A DNA stretch of 64,000 nt from Methanofollis formosanus. Its GTDB lineage: Archaea; Halobacteriota; Methanomicrobia; Methanomicrobiales; Methanofollaceae. Where the stretch lies: positions 1,866,789 through 1,930,788 of the forward strand of contig NZ_CP037968.1 of assembly GCF_019633745.1 (NCBI RefSeq), written 5' to 3'. Each line of letters begins with the position of its first letter. The stretch's first letter is position 1. A model generated the notes under the pieces. The model was not told the DNA's origin, made no database searches, and saw nothing but the letters and a program-made list of their open reading frames with translations. Shown piece after piece: positions 9,852-16,713 of the stretch. The position numbers were made by a program, and so were the translations under genes.

Positions 9852-10276
9852 GGGCTCGCCCCCAGACCTGAGAGGACCAGGACGACGAGCACGGCCATCA
9901 GCACGGCGCAGAGAAAACTGATCGCGTTGCGGGCCAGGGCGAAGCGCCGGCCCATCACTTCCATCTCGGCCGGGAGACTGACCAGCCCGACACTCACCCA
10001 GGCGACGATGAAGGCCGTCACCGCCGTCAGGCTCACGCCCACCCTGAGGAGCTCGCCGCCGATCACATAACTGGTGACCGGGTTGCCCGCGGCCACGCTC
10101 CCTGCCGCCGCCCCCACGAGGGGGTCGAGGACCGGGTGGCCGGTGAAGAGCGCGGCATAGGCCTCCTCGGGGATCGCGGCGGTGAGCAGACTGACCAGGA
10201 GGAGCACCCCGGCGATCATCGGGACGATCTGGAGAAAGGACTTCGCCGTCTTCTTCGCACTGCTCCTGATCTCCAT
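9848..10276 (-). CDS. Permease, N-terminal half protein of a split pair
   Basis: A protein of 142 residues and about four membrane segments (SFLQIVPMIAGVLLLVSLLTA, LVGAAAGSVAAGNPVTSYVIGGE, ALSLTAVTAFIVAWV-type, and a C-terminal helix). The GSVAAGNPVTSYVIGG loop is the typical conserved stretch of the YraQ/DUF318 permease repeat and mirrors the GVVSTGPVYLWFPLL loop in the partner gene. The start at ATG 10276 (MEIRSSAKKTAKSF) was chosen because it begins at the first cytoplasmic basic helix; the longer frame upstream is not protein-like. Divergent from a MerR-type regulator 133 bases away, which is the obvious candidate to control it. Confidence 0.75.
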   Translation of the reverse strand: MEIRSSAKKTAKSFLQIVPMIAGVLLLVSLLTAAIPEEAYAALFTGHPVLDPLVGAAAGSVAAGNPVTSYVIGGELLRVGVSLTAVTAFIVAWVSVGLVSLPAEMEVMGRRFALARNAISFLCAVLMAVLVVLVLSGLGASP

Positions 10277-10409
10277 GGGCTGATCTGGGCGCGGGGAGGA
10301 TTTGAGATGTGTGGTCGGCACAAGGTTCATGACCGGCCTCTCCCACCTTTCCCCGGGGCAGACTGCGGCATATGATGACCGGCGCCCGCCCACATCTCAG
10401 GTGAACACC

Positions 10410-11234
10410 ATGACCGTCGAACAGATCCCCATCGGAAGGTTCTCCAGGATCGTGCACCTCACCCAGAAGGCCCTCCGCCTCTATGACCAGAAGGGCCTGC
10501 TGGTGCCTGAGGCGAAAGACCCGATCACTGGCTACCGCAACTACACGATCAGGCAACTCGAGGCGGCGGTGCGGGTCAGGACCCTGGCGAGCCTCGGGTT
10601 CTCGCTCGAAGAGATGAAGGCCGTCCTGGACGGGGAGGCCAACGACGGGATGGTGGGGAGGCGCCTGGCTGCCGTGCGGCAGGAGGTGGCGCATCTCGCC
10701 AGGATCGAGGAGGTCCTGTCTGCCAGGACTTCCCTTGAGGAGTTGTTTGCTATGTCGCTGTCAGAACCAGTTGTCAAGGAGATCCCTGAACTCCGGGTGA
10801 TCAGCAAGAGAGAGAAAGGAACCTACGAGGACGTCTGCCACCGGGTCATCGAGGAGTTGATGGCCGCGGTGTACAGTCCGGAAAACCAGCGGAACGGCGT
10901 GCGGATCGTCGGGCCGGTGATGATGCTCTGTTACGACGAGGAGTACCGGGAGACCGACGCCGACCTCGAACTCGCGGTCCCGGTCGCCGGCCGGGTGAGC
11001 GTCGGCGAGGGGGTAGAGGTGAAGGTTCTCCCGGCCGTGGAGGTTGTCTCGGTCCTGTATACCGGGCCGTATTACAATCTCACCTCTGCCTACAGGAAGA
11101 TCCAGGAGTACGCCGCGGCCGCCGGCCTCGGCCTCCGGGGCCCGGACCGGGAACTCTTCTACAACAGTCCGCACGAGGTCTCGCCCGAGGAACTGAGGAC
11201 CGAGGTGCAGTACCCGGTCGTGCGGGCCGCGTGA
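10410..11234 (+). CDS. MerR-family regulator with GyrI-like effector domain
   Basis: A protein of 274 residues. Residues 1-75 form a MerR winged helix (KALRLYDQKGLLVPEAKDPITGYRNYT), followed by a linker helix (MVGRRLAAVRQEVAHLARIEEVL) and a C-terminal GyrI-like/SOUL-type ligand-binding domain (about 120-274). This layout is that of BmrR- and TipA-like sensors, which bind hydrophobic or cationic drugs and activate export genes; ligand here unknown. No metal-site cysteines of the ZntR/CueR kind are present, which argues against metal sensing. AGGTG eight bases upstream supports ATG 10410. It is divergent from the split permease, its probable target. MerR proteins are uncommon in methanogens, so bacterial origin is possible. 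Confidence 0.85.
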   Translation: MTVEQIPIGRFSRIVHLTQKALRLYDQKGLLVPEAKDPITGYRNYTIRQLEAAVRVRTLASLGFSLEEMKAVLDGEANDGMVGRRLAAVRQEVAHLARIEEVLSARTSLEELFAMSLSEPVVKEIPELRVISKREKGTYEDVCHRVIEELMAAVYSPENQRNGVRIVGPVMMLCYDEEYRETDADLELAVPVAGRVSVGEGVEVKVLPAVEVVSVLYTGPYYNLTSAYRKIQEYAAAAGLGLRGPDRELFYNSPHEVSPEELRTEVQYPVVRAA

Positions 11235-11280
11235 CCGTCCCGCCGAAGGGTTCATATGGCGGGGCGGTGTCTGGGGGAGC

Positions 11281-11502
11281 ATGGAGGAGATCACCGGGGT
11301 GAAGAAACTGGCCAACGGAGTATTGGTCGAGTACCGCCAGAAGGGGGGGCGGAGGACCGCCGGGTTCACCTACCAGGAGCTCATCGACATGCGGGTCAAC
11401 GCCTTCGACCTCGTCGAGAACCCGGACGACTACCTCATCGAACCCATGAGCCGGCAGATCGAGGCCAGGCCGGACAAGTGCGAGCGTCATATCGTCAGGT
11501 AG
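11281..11502 (+). CDS. Small conserved-looking hypothetical protein
   Basis: A 73-residue soluble protein starting MEEITGVKKLANGVLVEYRQ and ending with PDKCERHIVR. It has good archaeal codon use and a single Cys, with beta-rich N-terminus and a helical middle (TYQELIDMRVNAFDLVE). No family recognised. It lies 46 bases after the MerR regulator and 38 before an acetyltransferase on the same strand, so the three may be co-transcribed. Confidence 0.65.
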   Translation: MEEITGVKKLANGVLVEYRQKGGRRTAGFTYQELIDMRVNAFDLVENPDDYLIEPMSRQIEARPDKCERHIVR

Positions 11503-11540
11503 GGGAAAACGTCTTCCCTTCTTTTTTCCAGGATCTAGGA

Positions 11541-12008
11541 ATGCACGAGGAGCAGGTGCACCTCCGCCGGGGGGTCGCGACCGACGCTGCGGTGATCGCG
11601 GAGTACAATATTGCCATGGCGCTGGAGACCGAAGCGAAAATCCTCGACCCGGCGACGGTTCGTCGAGGTGTCGAGGCGGTGATCGCCGACCCGGCGAAGG
11701 GCTTCTATCTTCTCGCCGAGACGGACGGTCTGGTCGTCGGGCAGGCGATGGTCACCTTCGAGTGGAGCGACTGGCGCGACGGGCTATTCTGGTGGGTTCA
11801 GAGTGTCTATGTCCACCCGGACGCCCGGCGGCAGGGGGTCTTCGCCCGTCTCTTCGGTGCCCTCGAGGCCGAGGGCCGGCGCCGGCCCGAGGTGGTGGGG
11901 CTGCGGCTGTACGTCGATCAGGAGAACCTGGCCGCCCAGAAGACGTACCGACGGTTGGGGATGGCGGTGTCGAATTATGCTCTTATGGAACGGGAGTTCG
12001 AGGAGTGA
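11541..12008 (+). CDS. GNAT-family N-acetyltransferase
   Basis: A protein of 155 residues with the GNAT fold. It shows the beta4 strand FWWVQSVYVHPDARRQGVFARLFGALE, which is the acetyl-CoA pyrophosphate loop (R-R-Q-G-V-F, a slight variant of Q/RxxGxG/A), and the C-terminal LYVDQENLAAQKTYRRLGM segment typical of the family. It transfers an acetyl group to an amine of unknown identity. ATG 11541 is chosen because MHEEQVHLRRGVATDAAVI is the classic GNAT opening; an out-of-register upstream extension is not real. Confidence 0.85.
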   Translation: MHEEQVHLRRGVATDAAVIAEYNIAMALETEAKILDPATVRRGVEAVIADPAKGFYLLAETDGLVVGQAMVTFEWSDWRDGLFWWVQSVYVHPDARRQGVFARLFGALEAEGRRRPEVVGLRLYVDQENLAAQKTYRRLGMAVSNYALMEREFEE

Positions 12009-12094
12009 TCTCGTTGTGTCACGGTTTTGAATCGCTGTTCCGGAGGTTTTTCGGCGTATGGGTGAACACGGGTTTCGGGCACGCCGGATAATCG

Positions 12095-12345
12095 CCCGTG
12101 CCGTCCCCGATCACCGGATCTTTTCCGCTGTCTCGCGAGAAGATAGGGCGGGGGACGGCGTGATGATCAGAACATGCCGCTCCCCCATCATCGAATCTTT
12201 TCCGCCGTCTCGCGAGAAGATAGGGCGGGGAGCGGCACGCGGAGGTGTGCTCCTCCCCTGAAAGTAATGATCGCCCCTTTCCTGTCCCACTCCAATCTTC
12301 GGGGTCATGATAACGGGACGGCGTGATGATCAGGAAATGCCGTCC
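12095..12345 (+). repeat. Family A hairpin repeats (2-3 units)
   Basis: Units with hairpins near 12099-12160 and 12174-12240, and a truncated third near 12290-12345 (CAATCTTCGGGGTCATGATA). Both complete copies have CCGTCCCC or CCGCTCCCC arms, the TCTCGCGAGA core and matching GGGGGACGGC or GGGGAGCGGCAC arms. The second copy has compensating changes in both arms (CTCCCC with GGGGAG), which supports a structure being kept. Here two hairpins are only about 75 bases apart, so the linker is missing. Confidence 0.8.
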
Positions 12346-12405
12346 TCCCGACGCCATGCTTTTTATCGGGTGGCGGCGATGCTCTCCTGAACGAGGAACG
12401 AGATC

Positions 12406-12741
12406 ATGAGCGACGAGGTACGTGCTGAACTGAAGGGGAAGGTGCTCCGCCTGAAAGATCTCATCGAGTACCAGGACGGGACGGTGGCGAGCAGGATGAT
12501 CGTCAACCGGCCGGTGGGGACGATCACCCTCTTCTCCTTCGACGAGGACGAGGGGCTTTCCGAGCACACGGCGCCGTACGATGCGGTGGTGACGATTCTC
12601 GACGGGGAGTGCGAGGTCTGGCTCGCGGGCGAGACCCACCAGATGAAGGAGGGCGAGACGATCATCTTCCCGGCAAACGCTCCCCATGCCCTCTCGGCGG
12701 TGACGCGCTTCAAGATGATGCTGACGATGGTCCGGGAGTGA
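12406..12741 (+). CDS. Cupin-domain protein
   Basis: A single-domain cupin of 111 residues. The motif pair is partly present: EHTAPYDAVVTILDGECEV (motif 1, E-H...D...E) and ETIIFPANAPHALSAV (motif 2, P...H). A metal-binding His and the late His are there, so metal binding is plausible but the function is open. Families of this size act as small-molecule binders or isomerases. It starts a compact run of four genes: the stop overlaps the region used as ribosome site by the next gene, which suggests an operon with the Cys protein, the C_GCAxxG_C_C protein and acylphosphatase. Confidence 0.85.
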   Translation: MSDEVRAELKGKVLRLKDLIEYQDGTVASRMIVNRPVGTITLFSFDEDEGLSEHTAPYDAVVTILDGECEVWLAGETHQMKEGETIIFPANAPHALSAVTRFKMMLTMVRE

Positions 12742-12746
12742 ACGGC

Positions 12747-13025
12747 GTGCCCGACGAAGGTAAATACTGCACCATCTGCGGCGGCGCCGTGCCGGCGGGT
12801 CCGGAGATCAGGAAGGTCCTGGTCGATGGGAAGGCGACCGGGATCGACCGTCTCGACCGGATCCTCGAGGACGTGATCGCCCTCGGCCTTGAGCGCGAGG
12901 ACGAGATCAGGGCGGCGCTCCTGGAGCGGGTGAAGGCCTTCAACTATGTCCCGACAAAGAAGGCCGACGCCTACGCGGGGGCGTTGATGGCGGAGTACCG
13001 GGCCGCACTGGCCGCCCGGAGGTGA
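12747..13025 (+). CDS. Small Cys-pair protein, function unknown
   Basis: A 92-residue protein starting at GTG 12747, with GGGAG eight bases upstream inside the end of the cupin gene. An N-terminal CTICGG is a half zinc ribbon or disulfide site, then the sequence is mostly helical (IDRLDRILEDVIALGLEREDEIRAALLERVKAFNYV). No second Cys pair follows, so zinc would need a dimer. Context in a row with a cupin and a C_GCAxxG_C_C redox protein suggests a role in redox or metal handling, which is inference only. I do not recognise the family with certainty. Confidence 0.7.
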   Translation: MPDEGKYCTICGGAVPAGPEIRKVLVDGKATGIDRLDRILEDVIALGLEREDEIRAALLERVKAFNYVPTKKADAYAGALMAEYRAALAARR

Positions 13026-13031
13026 TCGTCG

Positions 13032-13478
13032 ATGTCTGATCGATCCGAACGGGCTGCGGCGTCGTTCACCGGCGGGTTGAACTGCGCCCAGGCGGTGGCC
13101 GGGGCGTTTGCCGAGGAGTGCAGGGCGGACGAGGCAACGGTGCGGAAGATGGCGTGTGGGTTCGGCGGCGGCCTCGCCCATACGGACCGGACCTGCGGGG
13201 CGGTGAGCGGGGCGGTGCTCGTCCTGGGCCTGACCCGCGGCACCGCCATCCCCGGCGATGCGGAAGGGAAGGAAGCATGTTACGTGCTGGTGCGGGAGTT
13301 CCTCCGCCGGTTTGCCGGGCGCCACGGTTCGACGGAGTGCACGGCGCTCATCGGTTACAATCTCTCCGACCCTGAGGCCCTCGCGGCGGCGAAGGAAGCC
13401 GGGGCGTTTGCGGCGCGGTGCACCGGGTATGTGCGGGACGCGGTGGAGATCGTCGAAGAGGTGCTGCGGGAGTCATGA
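13032..13478 (+). CDS. C_GCAxxG_C_C family putative redox protein
   Basis: A 148-residue protein with the pattern that names the family: [10 protein letters not shown] near residue 18, [23 protein letters not shown] and later [11 protein letters not shown] and [10 protein letters not shown]. The spaced cysteines probably bind a metal or iron-sulfur cluster or do disulfide chemistry; no activity is established for the family. GGAGGTGAT at 13018-13026 supports ATG 13032. It overlaps acylphosphatase by four bases (ATGA). The family is often found near oxidoreductases in anaerobes. Confidence 0.85.
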   Translation: MSDRSERAAASFTGGLNCAQAVAGAFAEECRADEATVRKMACGFGGGLAHTDRTCGAVSGAVLVLGLTRGTAIPGDAEGKEACYVLVREFLRRFAGRHGSTECTALIGYNLSDPEALAAAKEAGAFAARCTGYVRDAVEIVEEVLRES

Positions 13479-13750
13479 AGGCGCGGGTGCATGTTTTCGT
13501 CAGCGGCCGGGTGCAGGGGGTCTTCTTCCGGGACGCGACGAGCGAGGAGGCGGCGCGGCACGGGGTGACCGGATGGGTGCGAAACCTCCCCGACGGTCGG
13601 GTGGAGGCGGTCTTCGAGGGCGAGGCGGAGGGTGTCGAGGCGATGCTTGGTTTCTGTCGTCGCGGCCCGCCGGCGGCGCGGGTGACCGGCGTCGAGGTGG
13701 CTGACGAGGCGTATGCCGGGGAGTTCGTCGGGTTTGCGGTGCGGCGGTGA
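13475..13750 (+). CDS. acyP: Acylphosphatase
   Basis: A 91-residue acylphosphatase that hydrolyses the carboxyl-phosphate bond of acyl phosphates. The signature [18 protein letters not shown] contains the catalytic Arg, and [25 protein letters not shown] the catalytic Asn. ATG at 13475 overlaps the previous stop. The length is the standard for the family. After the stop, CCGATTTTTTTCTTAAGATTTTTC near 13763 looks like a T-rich terminator for the cupin-to-acylphosphatase transcript. Confidence 0.93.
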   Translation: MKARVHVFVSGRVQGVFFRDATSEEAARHGVTGWVRNLPDGRVEAVFEGEAEGVEAMLGFCRRGPPAARVTGVEVADEAYAGEFVGFAVRR

Positions 13751-13833
13751 GCGCGGTGCACCGATTTTTTTCTTAAGATTTTTCATAATACAGGCCCCAA
13801 TAAAGAGGCAACTACGATAGAGGTCTGATCTGA

Positions 13834-14349
13834 TTGATTCGCCGTTCGAAACTCGAAGATGCCGATGCCATCTATGGATTATATGCTGAGACCGCCGCCG
13901 TGCCGGGTGGGCTTGCCCGCTGCCGGGAGGAGATCACCCCCACCTATATCCATACGTTTCTGAGAAGATGCATCGCCGACGGCCTTTCCCTCGTCGCTGT
14001 GGACGACGACGGCCGGGTCGTGGGGGAGGTGCATGCCTCCCGCTGCGGGCTGCGAGTCTTCGGGCATGTGCTCACCGACCTCACCATCTCGGTACACCCG
14101 GTGTGCCAGTCGCACGGGTGGGGCCGGCAGCTCTTCGAGCAGTTCATCCGGGTGGTGACCGAGGAGATGCCCGAGATCAACCGGATCGAACTGAGCGCGA
14201 GGGAGAGCAACACGCGGGCGATCCGGTTCTACGAGTCGCTGGGGTTCGTCGTCGAGGGGCGGATGAGGGGCCGCATCTACGGCGTGAGCGGACTCTACGA
14301 GGACGACATCCAGATGGGGTGGCTCAGGGCGCCGGGCTCCGGGTCGTGA
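13834..14349 (+). CDS. GNAT-family N-acetyltransferase
   Basis: A protein of 171 residues with the GNAT fold: an opening MIRRSKLEDADAIYGLYA, a beta4 region HVLTDLTISVHPVCQSHGWGRQLFEQFI with the Q-S-H-G-W-G acetyl-CoA loop, and IELSARESNTRAIRFYESLGFVVEGRMRGR. The last part resembles phosphinothricin- or ribosomal-protein-type acetyltransferases. The start is a TTG at 13834 preceded by AGAGGT; no ATG fits the conserved N-terminus. Substrate unknown. A TATA-like AATACAGG/AATAAAG stretch lies near 13785-13805. Confidence 0.82.
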   Translation: MIRRSKLEDADAIYGLYAETAAVPGGLARCREEITPTYIHTFLRRCIADGLSLVAVDDDGRVVGEVHASRCGLRVFGHVLTDLTISVHPVCQSHGWGRQLFEQFIRVVTEEMPEINRIELSARESNTRAIRFYESLGFVVEGRMRGRIYGVSGLYEDDIQMGWLRAPGSGS

Positions 14350-14464
14350 GCGGTGCGGGGCCGATCTTTTCTTTTCCCGCGATGGTTCCGGGCGTATCCG
14401 GCGATCTATCCCGCATCCTGCTTCGAATGTCTGTTTTTCATCGGGACATTGGTAATATCCAAAA

Positions 14465-14489
14465 GTATATCATAACTATTTGATAATAC
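14465..14489. promoter_or_regulatory. Dyad in AT-rich promoter of FmdE-like gene
   Basis: In an AT-rich stretch, GTATATCA at 14465-14472 faces TGATAATAC at 14481-14489 with an 8-base spacer, an almost perfect inverted repeat. It lies about 80 bases before the secreted FmdE-like gene and may be an operator for a dimeric, perhaps metal- or oxyanion-responsive regulator. No regulator is identified. Confidence 0.35.
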
Positions 14490-14568
14490 GAAAATTGTAT
14501 CCTGTGTGAATTTTGCCGTGCCCACCCGGTCTTTTCAGCGCCGGGACGGCGCGGAGCAGGTGATCGTT

Positions 14569-15672
14569 GTGACGAAGATGCGATTATGTATGGTTATGCT
14601 CCTCCTTCTGGCGGCGGTGCCCGGGATCGTCCTTGCCGACGATGCGACAATGGAGGCGATCGGTACGAAGGCGGCGACAGTGGCGATGGACCAGCTCGGT
14701 TCTGCAAAGGGCGATGCACATCTGCTGGCGATGACCGACGCCGGTTGTGCGATGATCGGGAAAGAAACAACTGAAAAGTGTCTGAACGGGGTGACCGACG
14801 CGAGCGGGTGCACTATCGGCGACGCGAATCTCCTCATGCCCCAGAGGAGCAAGTTTTCGCCGCTGTGGTTCTTCTTCTACAAGAAAGACTCCGGCGAGGC
14901 GGTCTTCCTCCAGGTGAACGGCACGGCGACGGCACGTTCGGCCGCCGAGATCACGAAGATGCCGGCCGATGAGGTCTTTGCCGTCATGGCAAAGAAGAAG
15001 ATCGATGCGGCGTACATCCTGAAGAACCAGGGTGTGTGGACCGAATACCTTGAGAAGAAGGTCTTTGCCGGGAACGAGTTCAGTCTCATCACCATCGCCA
15101 ATGTGTGGGCCGATCCGGCGACGACGTACGATTTCCTCAGGGTCGCCTCGTTCCACAACCACCTCTGTCCGGGCGTGAGCAGCGGCTACCTCATCTCCCA
15201 TTATGTGGAGGAGAAACTTCCCATCGAGAGTCCGAAGCAGAGTTATAAGGTCATCGCCTGCCCGGTCTGGTGCAAGGACGATCTCTTCCCGATTGTGTGG
15301 GACGCGACGGCGGGGAAGCGGGGTTTCTTCGCGAAGGATCTGAGTGCGGTCGAGAAGGATGCGTTGCAGAAGAAGTACGGGACCAATGTCGCGGGCATTT
15401 ATGTCAGGTGGGACGAGGCGACGAAGAGCGGCGACGGTCTGGTCGTGGCGTACAACATGACACGGAGCAATGAACTGACCGGCACTGCCGGTTGGAAAGG
15501 GGATCCGCTCCTCTCGAAACTGGTGATGGACCTCGAACTGATCGACTACGTCGACCGGCCCGAGGAATTGGTCACCACAGTCAAGGAGTTCAGGTGCGAG
15601 AGCCCGGAGGAGTTTGCGATGCTCACCTACGCCGGGGTCAACCCGCTGAAGGTGCTGGGCGTGGAGGGCTGA
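14569..15672 (+). CDS. Secreted FmdE-family protein
   Basis: About 367 residues with an N-terminal signal peptide (MRLCMVMLLLLAAVPGIVLA, cleavage before DD). The C-terminal half carries the FmdE domain signature ASFHNHLCPGVSSGYLISHYV and a conserved Cys-rich stretch CPVWCKDDLFP. FmdE proteins are named after co-expression with molybdenum formylmethanofuran dehydrogenase; their role is unproven and metal or cofactor binding is suspected. Export is unusual compared with the cytoplasmic FmdE at 32769. The start is GTG 14569 (AGGTGA at 14558-14563) or ATG 14578. An AT-rich promoter with a dyad precedes it, and a long T-rich tract follows. Confidence 0.85.
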   Translation: MTKMRLCMVMLLLLAAVPGIVLADDATMEAIGTKAATVAMDQLGSAKGDAHLLAMTDAGCAMIGKETTEKCLNGVTDASGCTIGDANLLMPQRSKFSPLWFFFYKKDSGEAVFLQVNGTATARSAAEITKMPADEVFAVMAKKKIDAAYILKNQGVWTEYLEKKVFAGNEFSLITIANVWADPATTYDFLRVASFHNHLCPGVSSGYLISHYVEEKLPIESPKQSYKVIACPVWCKDDLFPIVWDATAGKRGFFAKDLSAVEKDALQKKYGTNVAGIYVRWDEATKSGDGLVVAYNMTRSNELTGTAGWKGDPLLSKLVMDLELIDYVDRPEELVTTVKEFRCESPEEFAMLTYAGVNPLKVLGVEG

Positions 15673-15689
15673 GGAGTTTCTGCCTGCCC

Positions 15690-15735
15690 GAAGATTTTCT
15701 CTTCTCTTTTTTCACCTTCTTTTTTTCTTCTCATT
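15690..15735 (+). terminator. T-rich terminator
   Basis: Directly after the FmdE-like gene come several pyrimidine runs (GATTTTCTCTTCTCTTTTTTC, then CTTCTTTTTTTCTTCTC). Archaeal transcription ends at such oligo-T tracts. Confidence 0.55.
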
Positions 15736-15792
15736 GTGCCGCCGGGAGCGATAGATATTAGAGGATGGGTGGCGAAAACCATAGGTGCAGGC

Positions 15793-15875
15793 GCGAGAGT
15801 AGTGAAGCGGCCAAACACGGGGGACTCAAGATCCTCTCCCGTAGGGGTTCGTCGGTTCGAATCCGGCCTCTCGCA
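15793..15875 (+). tRNA. tRNA-Leu (CAA)
   Basis: Acceptor GCGAGAG pairs with CTCTCGC, discriminator A. The anticodon arm GGGGA-CTCAAGA-TCCTC gives anticodon CAA. A long variable arm (CTCCCGTAGGGGTTCG region) marks it as class II, and the T-arm is GTCGG-TTCGAAT-CCGGC. Length 83, CCA not encoded. tRNA-Leu genes are common integration sites, and an unusual gene-free element begins about 200 bases downstream. Confidence 0.9.
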
Positions 15876-16087
15876 TTTCTTTTAAATAGTGATTTGGGGA
15901 GGGCTCCCCCTCCCCTAATTCCACGCCCTCACCTCCCTCGCATAACTCCGATCGCAGAGTTTCCCCCACCCGTCACCCGAACAGTACACCGCCTTCCCCT
16001 CATTACCCCCATCGCAACGGCCCAGGTCGGTCCTCACCCGTGTGAACTCCCGGCGGTCCAGGACCCCCGCGAGCGGCAGGACCTTGT

Positions 16088-16122
16088 TTGCACGTGTGCA
16101 CCGGATTGCACCGGGTTGCACT
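16088..16122 (+). repeat. Left iteron array (TTGCACC type)
   Basis: TTGCACG at 16088, GTGCACC at 16096, TTGCACC at 16106 and TTGCACT at 16116: the last three are spaced exactly 10 bp, one helical turn. The array faces a matching one in opposite orientation at 16364-16405. Nothing coding is evident between 15876 and 16713. Confidence 0.7.
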
Positions 16123-16202
16123 CTGAAAGTGCCACCGAACGGGGGCATATTATATGCCTGTTTATCGATCGGAACGACCTCGTCGGGATCATTGTCCTCG
16201 TG

Positions 16203-16285
16203 TGCACCAGAACGCCGATCGCACCCACCCTCACCCGGAGACCCCGACCGATCAGGGGTGGTGGGTGCGTCCCCGTTCTGGTGCA
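16203..16285. repeat. Nested palindrome, 83 bp, cruciform-capable
   Basis: The outer arms TGCACCAGAACG (16203-16214) and CGTTCTGGTGCA (16274-16285) are perfect complements. The middle arms GCACCCACC (16221-16229) and GGTGGGTGC (16260-16268) are also perfect. The inner arms ACCCC (16241-16245) and GGGGT (16255-16259) close the top. The outer arms start with the same TGCACC word as the flanking iterons. An 18-bp perfect palindrome GAGAGAGATATCTCTCTC follows at 16298-16315. Confidence 0.8.
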
Positions 16286-16363
16286 ATAGAGTACTATGAG
16301 AGAGATATCTCTCTCTCTTCTCTCTAGAATAGGTACTCCGGGGCCGTTCTTCCGTCCCCCTGC

Positions 16364-16405
16364 TTTGCACGTTCTCAGTGCAACTTCGGTGCAACCCAGG
16401 TGCAA
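16364..16405 (-). repeat. Right iteron array, inverted
   Basis: On the minus strand TTGCACC-type words stand at 16377-16383 (AGTGCAA on the plus strand), 16388-16394 and 16399-16405 (both GGTGCAA), an 11-bp period. A plus-strand TTTGCAC at 16364 mirrors the TTTGCAC at 16087. Together with the left array this makes an inverted pair about 320 bp across. Confidence 0.7.
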
Positions 16406-16713
16406 ACGTGCCATCGTCCAGTGGGTCGGGGTCGGAGTCGCGATCGAGCCAGACATGCGCCCCCGCCGTCCGCCGCCGGGATCACGGGCACCCCTCCGGG
16501 ATCAGACCGACAGATATTACATCGTCGTGCGACGACAGAGACATGGCAGACCTCCTTGAACCGGTGTTGGCGCACGATTCGTTCCGGGGGCTGCCGTCTC
16601 TTCTCGTCAGAGATGGTTTTTTCATGGTTGTCGTACCTCGGTGCGGCCCGCCGAATGCCAAAAATCGTATTTTTATAATCTTCATTGCCCGGACGGAAAG
16701 ATGGCCCCCCGCC

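Noticed and set aside
15915-16456. Two minus-strand frames of 140-159 codons in the iteron element
   Set aside because: They cross the palindrome and iterons, have no start context and no protein-like pattern; the DNA structure is the better explanation.
15793-16713. Integrated element bounded by a tRNA-Leu repeat
   Set aside because: I saw no second copy of the tRNA 3' end and no integrase in the following kilobases; kept only as a possibility for the iteron element.
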